Shown: positions 44,801 through 55,790 of the stretch, one piece after another
Numbering within the stretch: position 1 is the first letter of the stretch
How the letters are laid out: each line of letters opens with the position of its first letter
DNA from: Arachnopeziza araneosa
Taxonomy: Eukaryota > Ascomycota > Leotiomycetes > Helotiales > Arachnopezizaceae
Direction of reading: 5' to 3'
Length of the DNA stretch: 64,000 nt
NCBI GenBank assembly: GCA_003988855.1
Contig: QYAI01000108.1
Location: 1-64,000, forward strand
The notes under the pieces: model-generated
What the model saw: the letters and a program-made list of their open reading frames with translations, nothing else
Told to the model about the DNA's origin: nothing
Database searches by the model: none
Translations under genes and position numbers: made by a program

Positions 44801-47347
44801 GGATACTCATCAGTGCTGCCTGTATTATTCCAGTCAGAGACCTTGGAGGATGTAGTCGCCCTCCAGTGTGGCACTTTTGCCGTGCAGTATGCTTGTGCTA
44901 TGTGCTGGATCGATGCTGGTGTGCGAGTCGAATCCGTCGTAGGCCATAGTTTTGGGGAATTAACAGCGATGGCGGTCGCCGGTGTTCTTTCCCTTGAGGA
45001 TGCCTTGAAGCTCGTTGCTACAAGGGCATCATTGATGAAGACCAAATGGGGACTTGAGCGTGGCACCATGATGGCTATACATACGGTTCGAGAGGTTGTG
45101 GAAGACTTGGTCGCAACTATTCAAGACCTTGAGATTGCTTGTTTCAACGGTCCCAAAAGCCAAGTTGTCGTTGGTACTACTTCCGCCATTGAGCAAGCAA
45201 AACACATTTTGGACGAAGACGCCCGTTTTGTCAGCCAGAAGATCCGCTATCAGCAAGTCAACACTTCTCATGGCTTCCACTCGGTCTTTACTGAGCCTAT
45301 GCTAGAGGACATCAATGAATTTGCAAAGAGCTTAGACTTCCGTTCCGGCGACATTCTTCTCGAGAGCTGCACCAAAACATCATTGGAAACAATATCGTCC
45401 GATCGAATTAGTCAACACACAAGAGAGCCGGTCTATTTCGAGGAAGCAATATCCCGGCTCGAAGGGCGATTGGGGTCATGCATCTTCTTGGAAGCAGGAC
45501 TTGGTTCCCCAATCATCCCAATGACCAAGAAAGCAGCCCAAGATCCATCGCGTCACGTCTTCATTGCTGGCTCGATTCTTCTAGATAAAACACATGACCT
45601 TGCTGCTACAACTGCAGCACTTTGGCGCGAAGGCATATCCGCCTCATACTGGGCACATATTCCCAACGTAGACTCTGTCAGTAGGCCAATTTGGCTACCA
45701 CCTTATCAGTTCCGGCGCCAGAAGCACTGGCTGGCCTATGCCGACTATACCGATAAGAGTGCTGCGGGTGAGGGCCAGGATAGGAACATCAATGAGAAGA
45801 ATTCGCCTCTGCAGCTTGTGACACCGAGAGGTAGATCACACGATTCGTGGGCCTCACTCATATTCGACATACATCCCACAGCAAGCCGTTTTATAGATAT
45901 TGTGTCAGGGCACGCCGTTCGTGGTCAGCCACTCTGCCCTGCCTCCATGTATTTGGAATGTGCTGTGATGGCAGCCCAAATCATCGATCCCGGACTCGCT
46001 GCAGGTGCAATACGCTGCGAAGATATTGTCTTTCAACATGGTCTTGGACTGAACCCTAACCGCAAAGTAACCCTAGACATGGAGGGTGCTGGGGAGTATC
46101 TAAGCTGGAACTTTGCCGTCAGTAGTGCCTCTAAATCGCAACAGGATGGACGTCCCACAACCCATGCCAAAGGACGGCTCTCAATTACATCGCCAGCTGA
46201 CTGGAAACTGTACAGCCGACTTATTGCAGACCGCGCTCAAAGCCTGCGAACAAACACCGACGCTGATAGATTCACGGCCAATAGAGCTTATACGTTGTTC
46301 TCACGAGTGGTGACTTATGGAAGCGTGATGCGTGGCATTCAACAGGTCTTTATGCTGGGCAACCAAGCGGTGGCGGACGTGCAACGACCTACTGTATCAC
46401 CTAGAGGAGCTGATGAGAGCAGTGCGGTACAATCGTGTGATGCCGTCAGTCTCGACACCTTCATCCAGGTCGCTGGACTCCTCGTCAACAGCAGTGAAAC
46501 ATGTCCGACAGATGAAGTCTACATTGCTACAAAAATTGAAAACCTTTCGATCCAAGGATGCGACTTCACAAGTGGATGCAGCCAGTGGGTCGTTTATATC
46601 ATGACAAATAGGCTAGACGATACTCGAATCAGTTGCGATGCATTCGTTTTGGACCCGGAAGGAAAGCTCATTGTGACAGTTTCGGGCGTTCAGTTCTCGC
46701 GGATTCCTATCCTAAGGCTTGAGAAAGTATTGCAGCATGCCCAGATCAACATTACGTCTGTTCCTGCTAGCTCAACGCAGCAGTCCATAGTTCTGCCTAT
46801 TAATCACTCTGGTGGTGACATGGATGGAAAGACCGTCGTACCAAGCATCGCATCAACCCAGCTGCTACAAACCGCGAAAGCCCTTGGGTCTGATCGGCTG
46901 CGATGGCTTGGTATAGATTCGCTGGCAACTGCGCGGCTAACGAGCAACCTGAAGCCTGATAAGCCACAGGCTAGCGAGACTACAAGGTTTATTACAACAA
47001 AGGAATCATCCTCCGAGCAAGATAGTACAAAGAGTCATGGCTCTAACACGATGCGCCTCCGACAGAGAGTCATTGAGTTGATTTCAGAGAACTCCAGTTC
47101 ATCGGTAGCCAGCATCGACGACGTGGCAGTCCTTCAAGATCTGGGCATTGACTCCCTCTCTATCGTGGAACTGAAGTCATCACTACAAGAGGCCTTTGGA
47201 AAGCAGTTGGGTCCAGAAGACTTGATGTTAGAATCGACTTTAAAAGAGGTTCTTGATTTACTCGAACACAATATGGACGCCGTAGAGAAAATGGAGGGAG
47301 GCCCATGGACTACGATCCAATCGGGTAGTGCTGTGGCCGCATACTGA
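41802..47347 (+). CDS. Non-reducing polyketide synthase PKS2: SAT-KS-AT-PT-ACP-ACP, no release domain
   Basis: NR-PKS of 1796 residues from exons 41802-42410, 42510-43497 and 43554-47347. SAT has Cys134 in GFCGG; KS has Cys558 in DTACSSS plus EAHGTGTQVGDP and VGHSESAAG; AT has Ser998 in GHSFGE; PT has His1319 in SGHAVRG and Asp1500 in DTFIQ. The C-terminus carries a normal ACP with Ser1733 in LGIDSLSIVE. Before it a shortened carrier-like segment has Ser1655 in LGIDSLATAR but lacks the usual first helix. The protein stops about 60 residues after the last ACP Ser, with no thioesterase, methyltransferase or reductase domain. It should make an unmethylated aromatic acyl chain, such as orsellinate, that stays on the ACP until another protein takes it. 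The Tri3-type acyltransferases of the cluster are the obvious partners. The ATG at 41802 is preferred over the in-frame GTG at 41796. Confidence 0.94.
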
Positions 47348-48125
47348 ACACGAATTATTAGAATCAGTGATTAGATAGAAATTGGTCGAAAACCTGTGGT
47401 ACTTGATTGACCAATATTTAGTACAACTCAATCACAGTTTCACTATGGCAGTGACGAAGTGGTAAGTGTGGTATCCCCTTTTAAAGTAATATATTGTAGA
47501 TCCCTTCCTCTCCCTCCTCTCCCTCCTCTCCCTCCCCGCCTCCCATGCCGTCATTTATTTCAGATAAGGTCCTAGCATAACTTGACTCAGGGTCCTCATG
47601 TACTGCTCTTGGCGACTTCTTCTTATTGATTCATTCGCAACTTATCGATATCATAGAAGGTGGCACGGTTCAGTGCGTGGAGTGTTTGTTTTAAAGAAAG
47701 AAATAACTAAGGGGAGAAGTGGAATAAGAGTTCCAGTTGTTGTAGAAAAGAAGTGCCACGGCCGCTAATGTCAGTCGTGTTAGATATCACGGATGAGTGT
47801 TATCATCAATATAGGCAACAGGCTCCGAAGGTTATACGGAGAGATCAATTAGGGCAAAATCAAGTATATCAGACTTAATTACGAGGGCATTCGGCCAACA
47901 TATACGGACTACAAGTGAGACGTGCTTGAAACAGGTGCTTGGCAGCTTGAGTAGCTTCAGGCTGCCAGGCAGACGTTAGCAAGTGGTACTAGCACTACAA
48001 GTCATGTAACTTGCACACAGCGTCACAAAATAGGTCATCATCAAGTACTTTCCATGATCATATAGTCATTATATAATCAATCTGATCCTTGACGTTCAGA
48101 TCTACTTCTCACGACATCAGACCCT
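47348..48125. other. Convergent intergenic region PKS2 / FAD monooxygenase
   Basis: No gene is seen. A polypyrimidine tract at 47501-47544 is built of CCCTCCTCT-like units. Confidence 0.45.
47501..47544 (+). repeat. Polypyrimidine microsatellite
   Basis: Imperfect tandem CCTCTCCCT units, nearly pure C/T on the plus strand, just downstream of PKS2. Confidence 0.6.
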
Positions 48126-49482
48126 TTAGGAGTATTGGTCCACCTTCGATGAGAATTCTTCTTCAGCTTTCTTTATCATTGCATCCACATCAAAATCCCA
48201 GATCTTATGGCACCGATCATAGGTTTCGCGGTAGCATTTCTCCGTGTCACTTCCTGCATACGTCTGCCATTCGTAAAGCTCCCCAATGAAGCGGCTACTC
48301 TCAACAATCCAAGATGCACGCTCACGACGGATTTCATCGTAGCTTTCTAGAGCAGCGCGCAAGTACTTGTCCGGCTGATTATCTACCTGCAAGTTACGTA
48401 CTGCAGTCTCCAGTAGCGAGCAAAGTGCCGCTGCGTCCTCGATCCCACATCCAGCACCAGCCCCGTGGTGTGGTGAGGATGCATGGGCAGCATCACCGAG
48501 CAAGACAAGTCTTTCTTTCAGGTAAGTCGGTGCAGAATGGTCAAGTGTATCGAACACGGCCCATTGATATAGATTATCAGGCAGCAGCGCAACAATCTTT
48601 CTAACTGTTTGTCCGAATCTCTCGAAGGGCCGAGATATCTCTGTCTTTGTTGCGGTAGCCGTGAGTTTTTCGTGCGGCCACTTCTCCGAATCAGTCACAA
48701 AGGCCACGACATTGAGAAATGCGCCTTGAGCGACTGGAAACGTTAGGACATGTGCATCTGGGCCGAGGTACATGTAGCGAGTGGACGTCTTTGCTTCTCC
48801 TAATGCTGCAGTTGCTTTGTCCATGGGGATCAAACCGCGAATAGCATACTTATGGCTGTAATGGGCATAGGCAGCCGGACTGTCTTCGCCCAGAACGATC
48901 TGACGGACACGGGAGTGGATTCCATCGCATCCAATGACTAAATTGAGTATCAGTAAGGATGTTATGTTGGACGAGATGTGGTGGATACAAACCTATATCG
49001 GCGGTGGCTTTTGTTCCATCGGTAAAGTTTAATTGCAGCTTCTTGCTATTCTCCAGTTCAAGAGGGGAGGCCATTTGAAATTCCTTTCCAAATTGGACGG
49101 TTCCTTGAGGGAGTAACTTGGCCAGCTCATCGAGGTAGTCAGGTCGAGAACATCCTTCGAAGCCGCGCTCGCCGAGGTAGAGCTGGAACAGTAGTTTTAT
49201 ATCCTCGCCGTCGTATTGTCCGTCCACATATTGGAACCAATCCGACGTGTTTTGTGTTGCAACACTCTTGAACGCGGCATGGATACGAGGATCCACAACT
49301 TTCATAGCCCATTCTGCGCTGGCAGTGAAGCCGAGCCCAGCCCCAATCTCGTGGAAGTCATTTGCACGCTCAAATACTTGTACATTAATATTGCGCTTCA
49401 GCAAACCAAGAGCTGTTATCACCCCGGTAATGCCACCACCCACTATGGCAACATCTATGCCGCCAAAATCTGTGCTCCCCAT
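48126..49482 (-). CDS. FAD-dependent monooxygenase (AzaH/TropB/SorbC-type)
   Basis: Group A flavin monooxygenase of the salicylate hydroxylase type, 433 residues from exons 49482-48993 and 48937-48126 in frame. The dinucleotide-binding site VAIVGGGITGVITALGLL, the following FERANDFHEIGAGLG, the middle VIGCDGIHSRVRQ and the GDAAHASSPHHGAGAGCGIED block are all present. Enzymes of this type (AzaH, TropB, SorbC, CitB-associated chemistry) hydroxylate and dearomatise NR-PKS aromatic aldehydes, which in azaphilones sets up the pyranoquinone ring. Alongside a reductive-release NR-PKS this is the strongest pointer to an azaphilone or related dearomatised product. The ATG at 49482 is chosen because the longer frame begins with GTG. 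It is transcribed divergently from the secreted FAD oxidoreductase. Confidence 0.9.
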
Positions 49483-49740
49483 GTGGCCAATTTGTATAAC
49501 AAAAATGTGAAGAGTTTCGGTTCTTCTAATACAGAGTTGCTGACCAAATAAAGACACTCAAAAATCGGCCGACAGGCAAATTGTGTTTCTACTGGTTCCG
49601 GAGAGGGCTTTGATGGGTCGTAAGAATGGTGGAGATAGTTCTCGATCAACGTGTAGAAATAAAGCGGGAGTTTCGTCAGGAGTCATACAGCGATTTATAA
49701 GAGTCGGCCGCTGACAGTAAGTTTACCGACCTTCCGTGCA

Positions 49741-49748
49741 AAACTCCG
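49741..49748 (-). promoter_or_regulatory. CGGAGTTT element upstream of the FAD monooxygenase
   Basis: AAACTCCG on the plus strand, 259 bases before the monooxygenase ATG. Confidence 0.5.
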
Positions 49749-49934
49749 GTGCAACTAGCGAATGAAATATGCCCAAGGAAGATATAAAATCCCGAACCGA
49801 GCTAGATATTTATTAGAAAAGTATATCGTTTTCGTATTCGAGTTTTGTTTACTGTTCATGAGGGGTATCCAGCCCGAAATTCTCAAGAACCCTCCCGCCC
49901 CGTAGAGCCGTGAAGCTTCACCAAAGAAGGCCGA

Positions 49935-49962
49935 AAACTCCGCGCTGGAGCAGTAACTCCGG
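49935..49962 (-). promoter_or_regulatory. Paired CGGAGTT elements upstream of the FAD oxidoreductase
   Basis: AAACTCCG at 49935-49942 and AACTCCGG at 49955-49962, two copies 20 bases apart, 269-296 bases before the ATG at 50231. Confidence 0.5.
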
Positions 49963-50230
49963 ATACCTCAAATTTTTATTCACCCTACCGAAATTAGTTC
50001 ACGATGTCCACATGCATACCTTCTCGACCCCAATATTCCGAGTTACAGGAACTTAATATAAGTGTCGCTAGACATCCCCGTACCTTGTGCTACACACCGG
50101 TGTTTTCGCAGCGCAACGACAACTTTACATCACCCACTAGCGAAGTACGTCTAGTAACCCGCTGTCCTCAACAAACAAAGTCGCCCATATCTCTTTCCTC
50201 AAGACTCGCACCCACAACCCTATCTTGGTC

Positions 50231-51628
50231 ATGATGCTTGTACAAAGCTTCGTGCTCTTTGTTGCTTTTGGCTGTGTGTCGTTGGCGTCCGATCTTACTG
50301 ACCCGAGGTCGTATGCTAAAAGCGACATTATTATCAGAGATGTCGCCGTAATTGGAGGTGGTTCTTCCGGGACTTATGGGGCGATTGCGCTGAAAGACCT
50401 TGGGAAAAGCATTGTTGTTGTTGAAAAAGAACCAGTATTGGGAGGCCATGCAAACACTTACTTCGTCCCGGAGACTGGTGTTCCCATCGACTATGGCGTA
50501 CAAGCCTACTGGAATCAGACCATTGCCCACAAATTTTTTCAACGCTTCAATATCCCCGTGATACCTTATGCTACAGCCGGCGAGTCACAGTTTTACGATT
50601 TTCGCACTGGGGATGTCGTTCCCAACATCACCGTCAATGGTGACCTGAGCAAGTATGCGGTGCAGCTATTCAAGTATCCGGAATTGTTTACCGGCTACAA
50701 TGTGACATATCCTATACCCGCCGACCTCTTGATCAAGTTTGGTGACTTTATTGTCAAATACGGCTTAGAAGACGAAGTCTGGAACATGCAACTCTATCTT
50801 GGTGGCATTGCCAACCCTGCTAATTTCCTGGATGAGGTAACCTTCAACGTATTGACATGGCTCGGTAGGGCATATGTCGATGTGGCGAATGGCGCCGACA
50901 TAACCACTCAGAAACCGGAGCACTATAATGGCGAGGTGTTTGCCAAGGCAAAGACCGAGCTAGAGAGCGTTGACTCTGTGCTGCTCAATTCCACAGTTGT
51001 TAAAGCAGAGCGCAACTGCGCTCACGGCCTTGGTGTATGCCTAGTTGTAAAGACGCCGCATGGGGCGAAACTCATTCTTGCCAAAAAATTACTGATTACA
51101 ATCCCGCCCGTGCCGTGGAATATGGAGCCATTTGGACTTGACAGCCATGAGCTTGGGCTGTTCTCCACCTTCAACTACAGCGGCTACTACGCTGGCCTCC
51201 TGAAAAATGCTGGGCTCAATAACGACGTACTTTACTGGAACGCTGGCTCGAATACGACGTACAACCTGCCTACTCTCCCCGCCACGTACGATATTGCGCC
51301 GACAAACGTGGACGGTATTTCTCTGTACTGGTATGGTGGTCCATCGCTCCTGAGTCAGAAGGAAGTCGAAGCGTCCATTACACAGGAGTTTCGCCGTTTG
51401 ACCTCCAGCAACCATACTCCCGAGTTCGTTGCCTTTGCTGATCACAGTCCGTTCAAGCTGGTAGTCAGTGCCGATGAGATCGCCAACGGCTTTTATGAGC
51501 GATTACTCGCCTTGCAGGGCCAGAAGAATACGTGGTATTCCGGTGCGGCGTTCGTAAGCCATAACTCGGTCGTTCTTTGGAACTATACATCGTTCTTGGT
51601 GCCGGATATTGTTGCATCACTGGGGTAG
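50231..51628 (+). CDS. Secreted FAD oxidoreductase (amine-oxidase / cyclopiazonate dehydrogenase-like)
   Basis: Intronless, 465 residues. It begins with a hydrophobic signal peptide (MMLVQSFVLFVAFGCVSLAS) and then the FAD-binding site RDVAVIGGGSSGTYGAIAL with VVEKEPVLGGHANTYF. This is the flavin amine-oxidase/NAD(P)-binding Rossmann class to which beta-cyclopiazonate dehydrogenase belongs. Several N-x-S/T sites (for example NQT, NIT, NVT, NST, NYS, NTT, NYT) fit passage through the secretory pathway. The substrate is unknown; dehydrogenation of the polyketide core or side chain is plausible. It is divergent from the FAD monooxygenase and shares the element-rich promoter. MMLV could start at the first or second Met. 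Confidence 0.82.
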   Translation: MMLVQSFVLFVAFGCVSLASDLTDPRSYAKSDIIIRDVAVIGGGSSGTYGAIALKDLGKSIVVVEKEPVLGGHANTYFVPETGVPIDYGVQAYWNQTIAHKFFQRFNIPVIPYATAGESQFYDFRTGDVVPNITVNGDLSKYAVQLFKYPELFTGYNVTYPIPADLLIKFGDFIVKYGLEDEVWNMQLYLGGIANPANFLDEVTFNVLTWLGRAYVDVANGADITTQKPEHYNGEVFAKAKTELESVDSVLLNSTVVKAERNCAHGLGVCLVVKTPHGAKLILAKKLLITIPPVPWNMEPFGLDSHELGLFSTFNYSGYYAGLLKNAGLNNDVLYWNAGSNTTYNLPTLPATYDIAPTNVDGISLYWYGGPSLLSQKEVEASITQEFRRLTSSNHTPEFVAFADHSPFKLVVSADEIANGFYERLLALQGQKNTWYSGAAFVSHNSVVLWNYTSFLVPDIVASLG

Positions 51629-52432
51629 TCTGGCCTTGTATGTGGCAAATTTACGTTCAAGAAATGCCTTGGTCAGGCAATTCTAATTCGAAAATCATCT
51701 AGATAGTTTGTAAACCAAACACTCATCGAGATTTTTAATATATAGTTCTCTAATCAAGACACACCCATATCACAGGGATTCAATATTGTGCATTGCATAC
51801 TTAGTACCCGTCGAAATAGATGTAACTTTTCTTCTCGCATGTTTCATGCCAACAAGGGATCTCTCCCTATAAAATATTCCGATTCTGTGCTAAAGTACCT
51901 ACTTGAGCTATTATATGTGTAGAATGACATTTGTTGAGGTTGATACGAAGTATGCATTCAACGTTACAGCTGCCTAATCCGCTCTTGATACGAAATTTAT
52001 AATCCTAACCTTAACTTATTATTAGACGTGAAGCAAGGTCTAACAATATATACCTAGAGATTAGATATATTTATTGAGATCTGGCATACCTCGACTAGAA
52101 TTTGTAAACACCATTTGTCATTCCGATGGTACAATCTACTATGTATCCACGGAACACCGAATGGGTCTCCTAGTGATTAAGCGAGGTTTTGAATGATTAA
52201 GCAATACGTCAAAGGCACGGAGTCTCTCATTTTCCACGGACTTTCTGGTTGTGTGCGGAATCTTTCCAGAATTCCGCGCGTCAGCAAATAGAGACTACTT
52301 CCAATGGGTTAGATTTCCCCTGCTTACCCAGACATTTATGAACGATCCATCTCTTATCGTCTATGGTTTTGATCACCAAATCCGTGACCGCTTTATCATC
52401 CATCAGGAATACTGCTGTAATCGCAAACAGCT
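51629..52432. other. Intergenic, promoter of reductase 1
   Basis: AT-rich with no gene. A near match to the cluster element, CGGAGTCT, lies at 52218-52225, and ACGGACTT follows near 52237. Confidence 0.4.
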
Positions 52433-53455
52433 ATGACGTCTTCTCACGCAGCTGCATATCTCGAAGAGACTGGCCAGCCGTTGACTGTCAAATCAACCCC
52501 TTCTCCGAGCCTCAGAGACGACGAAATCTTGATCCAGACCCGATCACTTGCCATTAATCCATTTGATGGTGTGCAACAGTTGCTGGGTCCTAAATTCTTC
52601 CCATTTCTCAAATTTCCCTGCGTAATTGGCGAGGATGTGGCAGGCGAGGTGCAAGCTGTAGGCTCCAAGGTTACAGCATATAAACCAGGCGATCGCGTTG
52701 CAGCGCTCACGACTTCTGCATTCCAGGAACTCGTCAATGTGCCCCAATATATGGCAATTCGGCTGCCGGATTCACTCCCATTCGAACAGGGCTGCGTACT
52801 GCCATTAGCACTATCGGTCGCCTCAGTCGGCCTCTTTGGGCAGGAGTACTTGGCCCTGCCACTGCCATCGCCAGATGCAAAGCCAGCACCAAGTACGGAG
52901 ACGGTGCTGATTTGGGGAGGCTCGACAAGTGTTGGCTGTAATGCCATACAGCTAGCCGTGGCAGCTGGCTATGAAGTGGTCACGACAGCATCACCTGCCA
53001 ATTTTGAGCTCGTCAAAAGCCTGGGTGCAAGCCAAGTACTCGATCACAATAGCTCCTCCATTAAAGAAGACCTTATCGCCACCCTCAAGGGGAAGAAACT
53101 TGTTGGGGCTCTGGCAAATGGCGCTCCCAACCCAGCCAGTCATGCCGCCGTACTTGAGGATTGTGCGGAGGTCGTCAGGAGATCAGAGGGCAGGAAATTC
53201 CTAGCCTGTACGATGATGCTGTTGAATGGACCTCCTGAGGGCGTCAATGCAAAGTTCATCCAGTCTTTTCAACCAGGGGACAAGAGTCTCGCACTTGCCA
53301 TCTTTGGTGACTTCGTGCCCAAGGCTCTTGAGGTAGGATCATTCACTGCAGCACCAAAGGTCCATGTGGTAGGTAAGGGTCTTGGAGCTCTGCAAGAAGC
53401 GATTAATTTCACGATGAAAGGTGTCTCGGCAACGAAGATAGTTGTGAACTTGTGA
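52433..53455 (+). CDS. Medium-chain reductase 1 (zinc-type alcohol dehydrogenase-like / enoyl reductase)
   Basis: Intronless, 340 residues, MDR superfamily. The N-terminal GroES-like domain contains SLAINPFDGVQQLLG and GEDVAGEVQAVGSKV with GDRVAAL. The cofactor domain shows VLIWGGSTSVGCNAIQLAVAAGYEVVTTAS, trimmed here to its core GGSTSVGCNAIQLA. No structural zinc Cys cluster is visible, which fits the CipB-like/trans-enoyl reductase branch (as LovC or MrPigH) rather than classical alcohol dehydrogenases. It probably reduces an enone or C=C of the pathway with NADPH. This is inferred from the family. Confidence 0.85.
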   Translation: MTSSHAAAYLEETGQPLTVKSTPSPSLRDDEILIQTRSLAINPFDGVQQLLGPKFFPFLKFPCVIGEDVAGEVQAVGSKVTAYKPGDRVAALTTSAFQELVNVPQYMAIRLPDSLPFEQGCVLPLALSVASVGLFGQEYLALPLPSPDAKPAPSTETVLIWGGSTSVGCNAIQLAVAAGYEVVTTASPANFELVKSLGASQVLDHNSSSIKEDLIATLKGKKLVGALANGAPNPASHAAVLEDCAEVVRRSEGRKFLACTMMLLNGPPEGVNAKFIQSFQPGDKSLALAIFGDFVPKALEVGSFTAAPKVHVVGKGLGALQEAINFTMKGVSATKIVVNL

Positions 53456-53977
53456 AGGGTGGAACCCGTGATGGATTTGAAGTCCATGTTAACTCTGTGA
53501 CGCTATGCACAAGGCGCACAATTACTGAATATAAAGCAATAAAAAATGGATGATTGATCTTTTGCGGATAAGATATCTTGTTGGAGACATTGTAATGCTG
53601 CGTGCTCGTATCTATCAATTCGCATATATGTAAAGCTAGTTATGTGAAATAATCGTGGTCAGTAACTCCAGTAGGAGGCGTTACGCAAGCAAACCATGAA
53701 GAGTCAGGAGGTCATTGAGTTTGTATTCGTTTGTATATTTAAACATTGAGATCGAGTCAAAGAGTTACATAGACACGGTTCGTGAGCATGTTGTAATGTA
53801 AGAATAAGGAATGCAAGGCATATGGATTTCAAGTACTGGCAGCTTCTCACTACATAGAGTAGTGGACTAGTAACAAATATTATGACAGCTTTTGAGTTTA
53901 TCATCGTATTGACATCTTTTCAGACTCCCAACTTTAGTCTAAGCTATTCTAGTGATGATCAGAGATCGAAACCTCAA
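53456..53977. other. Convergent intergenic region
   Basis: 3' regions of two convergent genes, AT-rich. I see no gene. Confidence 0.4.
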
Positions 53978-55193
53978 TCAGACCAATGAATCGACTGTGT
54001 CCCTAACAGAGTCAGACAAAGAGCGAAATCCAGTTTGCAGTAGACTGAGGGCCTTTGTATTATCAAAACCGTAAATGCTAGGTGGCATGTCGTCAACTGC
54101 GTCGGTAGGAAGATTTGAACTAAGCTCCACATGTGTCTCGCGGATTGTATCAACTAGGGATTTATTGGAGAAGTAGCCCGCTGCCACCAGGAGCCGTTGG
54201 TTACCAATTTCGTGGTCCTCGAGTGCACGCACGTGCACCTTCGCGACATCACGAACGTCAGCCCAGAGGAATACACCCGTTGGTGGCAGTTCCGTACTGG
54301 CAAATTTCCCTTGCACCATATCAAGAATTCTTTGGTTTGACGTATTAGTTCTCGCCGAGCTTGGATCTTGGTGCTTGATTGGCCCAAACACGAGTGGTGG
54401 ATTGAGGACCACGAGGTCGAAGATTGGCTTGTGAGTCTTCATAAATTCCCACGCCGCCTTCTCCGCCAAAGTCTACAGACATTTAGAAAGAACATTTTAG
54501 TTTAAAACATAACCATGGCCAGAATCTCACGCACCTTACTGGCGGCATATGTCAGACGGTGGTTTTCGACCGCCTCCTCCCAAGTAATTGGGTTCCACGA
54601 TGTTTCGTCGTATTTCTTCACGTTGCCCCTGGGATTCACCATCGCAGCGAATGATGAAGTGATGACAACTCGTCTTACAGATGGTGCATTGGCAGCGATC
54701 GATTTGAGTATCGATGTCGTACCCTTGATCGCTGGGTCAAGCACATCCTTGATTGGGTCCTTGAAGGTAGTTGTAAAAGGAGAAGCGCTGTGAATTACAG
54801 AATCGAAAGAACCACGCGTCTTGAATATCTATGCATGAAATCAGCGACTGAGTCGCGGTACCAACAGTTGATTGTTGAAGTACCTCTGTCAAAGCACTCT
54901 CATCAGTGATATCCTCTAACACAGCGTATGCCAGACTCTCTCCAGCTTGCTTCTCATATCTGGCTAGCACTTTTTCCCCTTGATCTATCTTCCGAACTGT
55001 GAAAAGAACATCATAGCTATATTATCATGTCAGCTTAGTGTTCAAGAGCTTGCAAGATAGCCATTACCCTCGTTCTAAAAGGTTATCCAATACATGAGCG
55101 GCAATGAAACCACTACCTCCTACCCAACACGTGAGCGCAGAAACTTGCTACCACTTTTTAAGGAACTTTACCCGTTAGAAGTACCCTCGGCAT
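53978..55193 (-). CDS. NAD(P)-dependent DFR-like reductase (extended SDR)
   Basis: Five exons, 55193-55172, 55119-55068, 55016-54884, 54828-54535 and 54472-53978, join in frame to 331 residues. The Rossmann motif TGGSGFIAAHVLDNLLERG spans the first intron, then YDVLFTVRK. VVITSSFAAM and RLTYAASKTLAEKAAW supply the Ser and YxxxK active-site residues. The next block LNPPLVFGPIKH and the ADVRDVAKVHVRALE segment are typical of dihydroflavonol-4-reductase/GRE2-type enzymes. It likely reduces a ketone or aldehyde on the polyketide. It is divergent from the second medium-chain reductase across 597 bases. Confidence 0.88.
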
Positions 55194-55376
55194 ATCAGCT
55201 TTGATTTTCAGATTATTTGTGCTAAGACAATATACAAAGACGATGTGTGTTCGCGGTGGTGACGGCTCAAGTCAAGTTCCTTTCGGACATCTAAATTATG
55301 TGCAATACTTTTAAGTACGTCACGCTATCATACTATGCAAGGTAAACACTCTCCAGGCCCTTTTTTCGACCCAAAT

Positions 55377-55384
55377 CGGAGTTT
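55377..55384 (+). promoter_or_regulatory. CGGAGTTT element upstream of the DFR-like reductase
   Basis: Exact match, 184 bases before the reductase ATG at 55193. Confidence 0.5.
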
Positions 55385-55619
55385 TACAATCACAAAGCTC
55401 TCCGTCTGGAGACTTCCAATGCCCCAGGTAGGATTGAGGAAGATATAATTATTTGGTAGCACGGAGGTTCTCGCAAAAAGTCTACGGACTTCAGGGCCTC
55501 AAGCCCCGAAAGACGACGGCAACATACCCCGTAAGGCCCTGTAGCGCCTAATTATGAATTACAGGACATTCCAGCGCGTTCGACGCCTGAGGCCCTATCG
55601 TCCGGAGAACTTGTGCGGG

Positions 55620-55627
55620 AAACTCCG
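55620..55627 (-). promoter_or_regulatory. CGGAGTTT element upstream of reductase 2
   Basis: AAACTCCG on the plus strand, 164-171 bases before the ATG at 55791. Confidence 0.5.
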
Positions 55628-55790
55628 TACGTCGGTAGTGGTTATGCGGAGAATTACTATCTCCGTTTGATACGGCAAACAATGGTCGAGTAAGAAGGAG
55701 CCGTACCTGGTACATGGGGCCATGATCCGCAACGGCAGATAAACTCGAGAGTATGAAACTCGATAGTACCACAATTCAACACGAGTATCA

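Larger units (their letters stand above)
49483..50230. promoter_or_regulatory. Bidirectional promoter FAD monooxygenase / FAD oxidoreductase
   Basis: A 748-base divergent region. It holds AAACTCCG at 49741-49748 and 49935-49942 and AACTCCGG at 49955-49962. No gene is supported in it. Confidence 0.55.
55194..55790. promoter_or_regulatory. Bidirectional promoter DFR-like reductase / reductase 2
   Basis: Divergent 597-base region with CGGAGTTT at 55377-55384 and AAACTCCG at 55620-55627, plus TCCGGAGA near 55601. No gene is supported. Confidence 0.55.
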
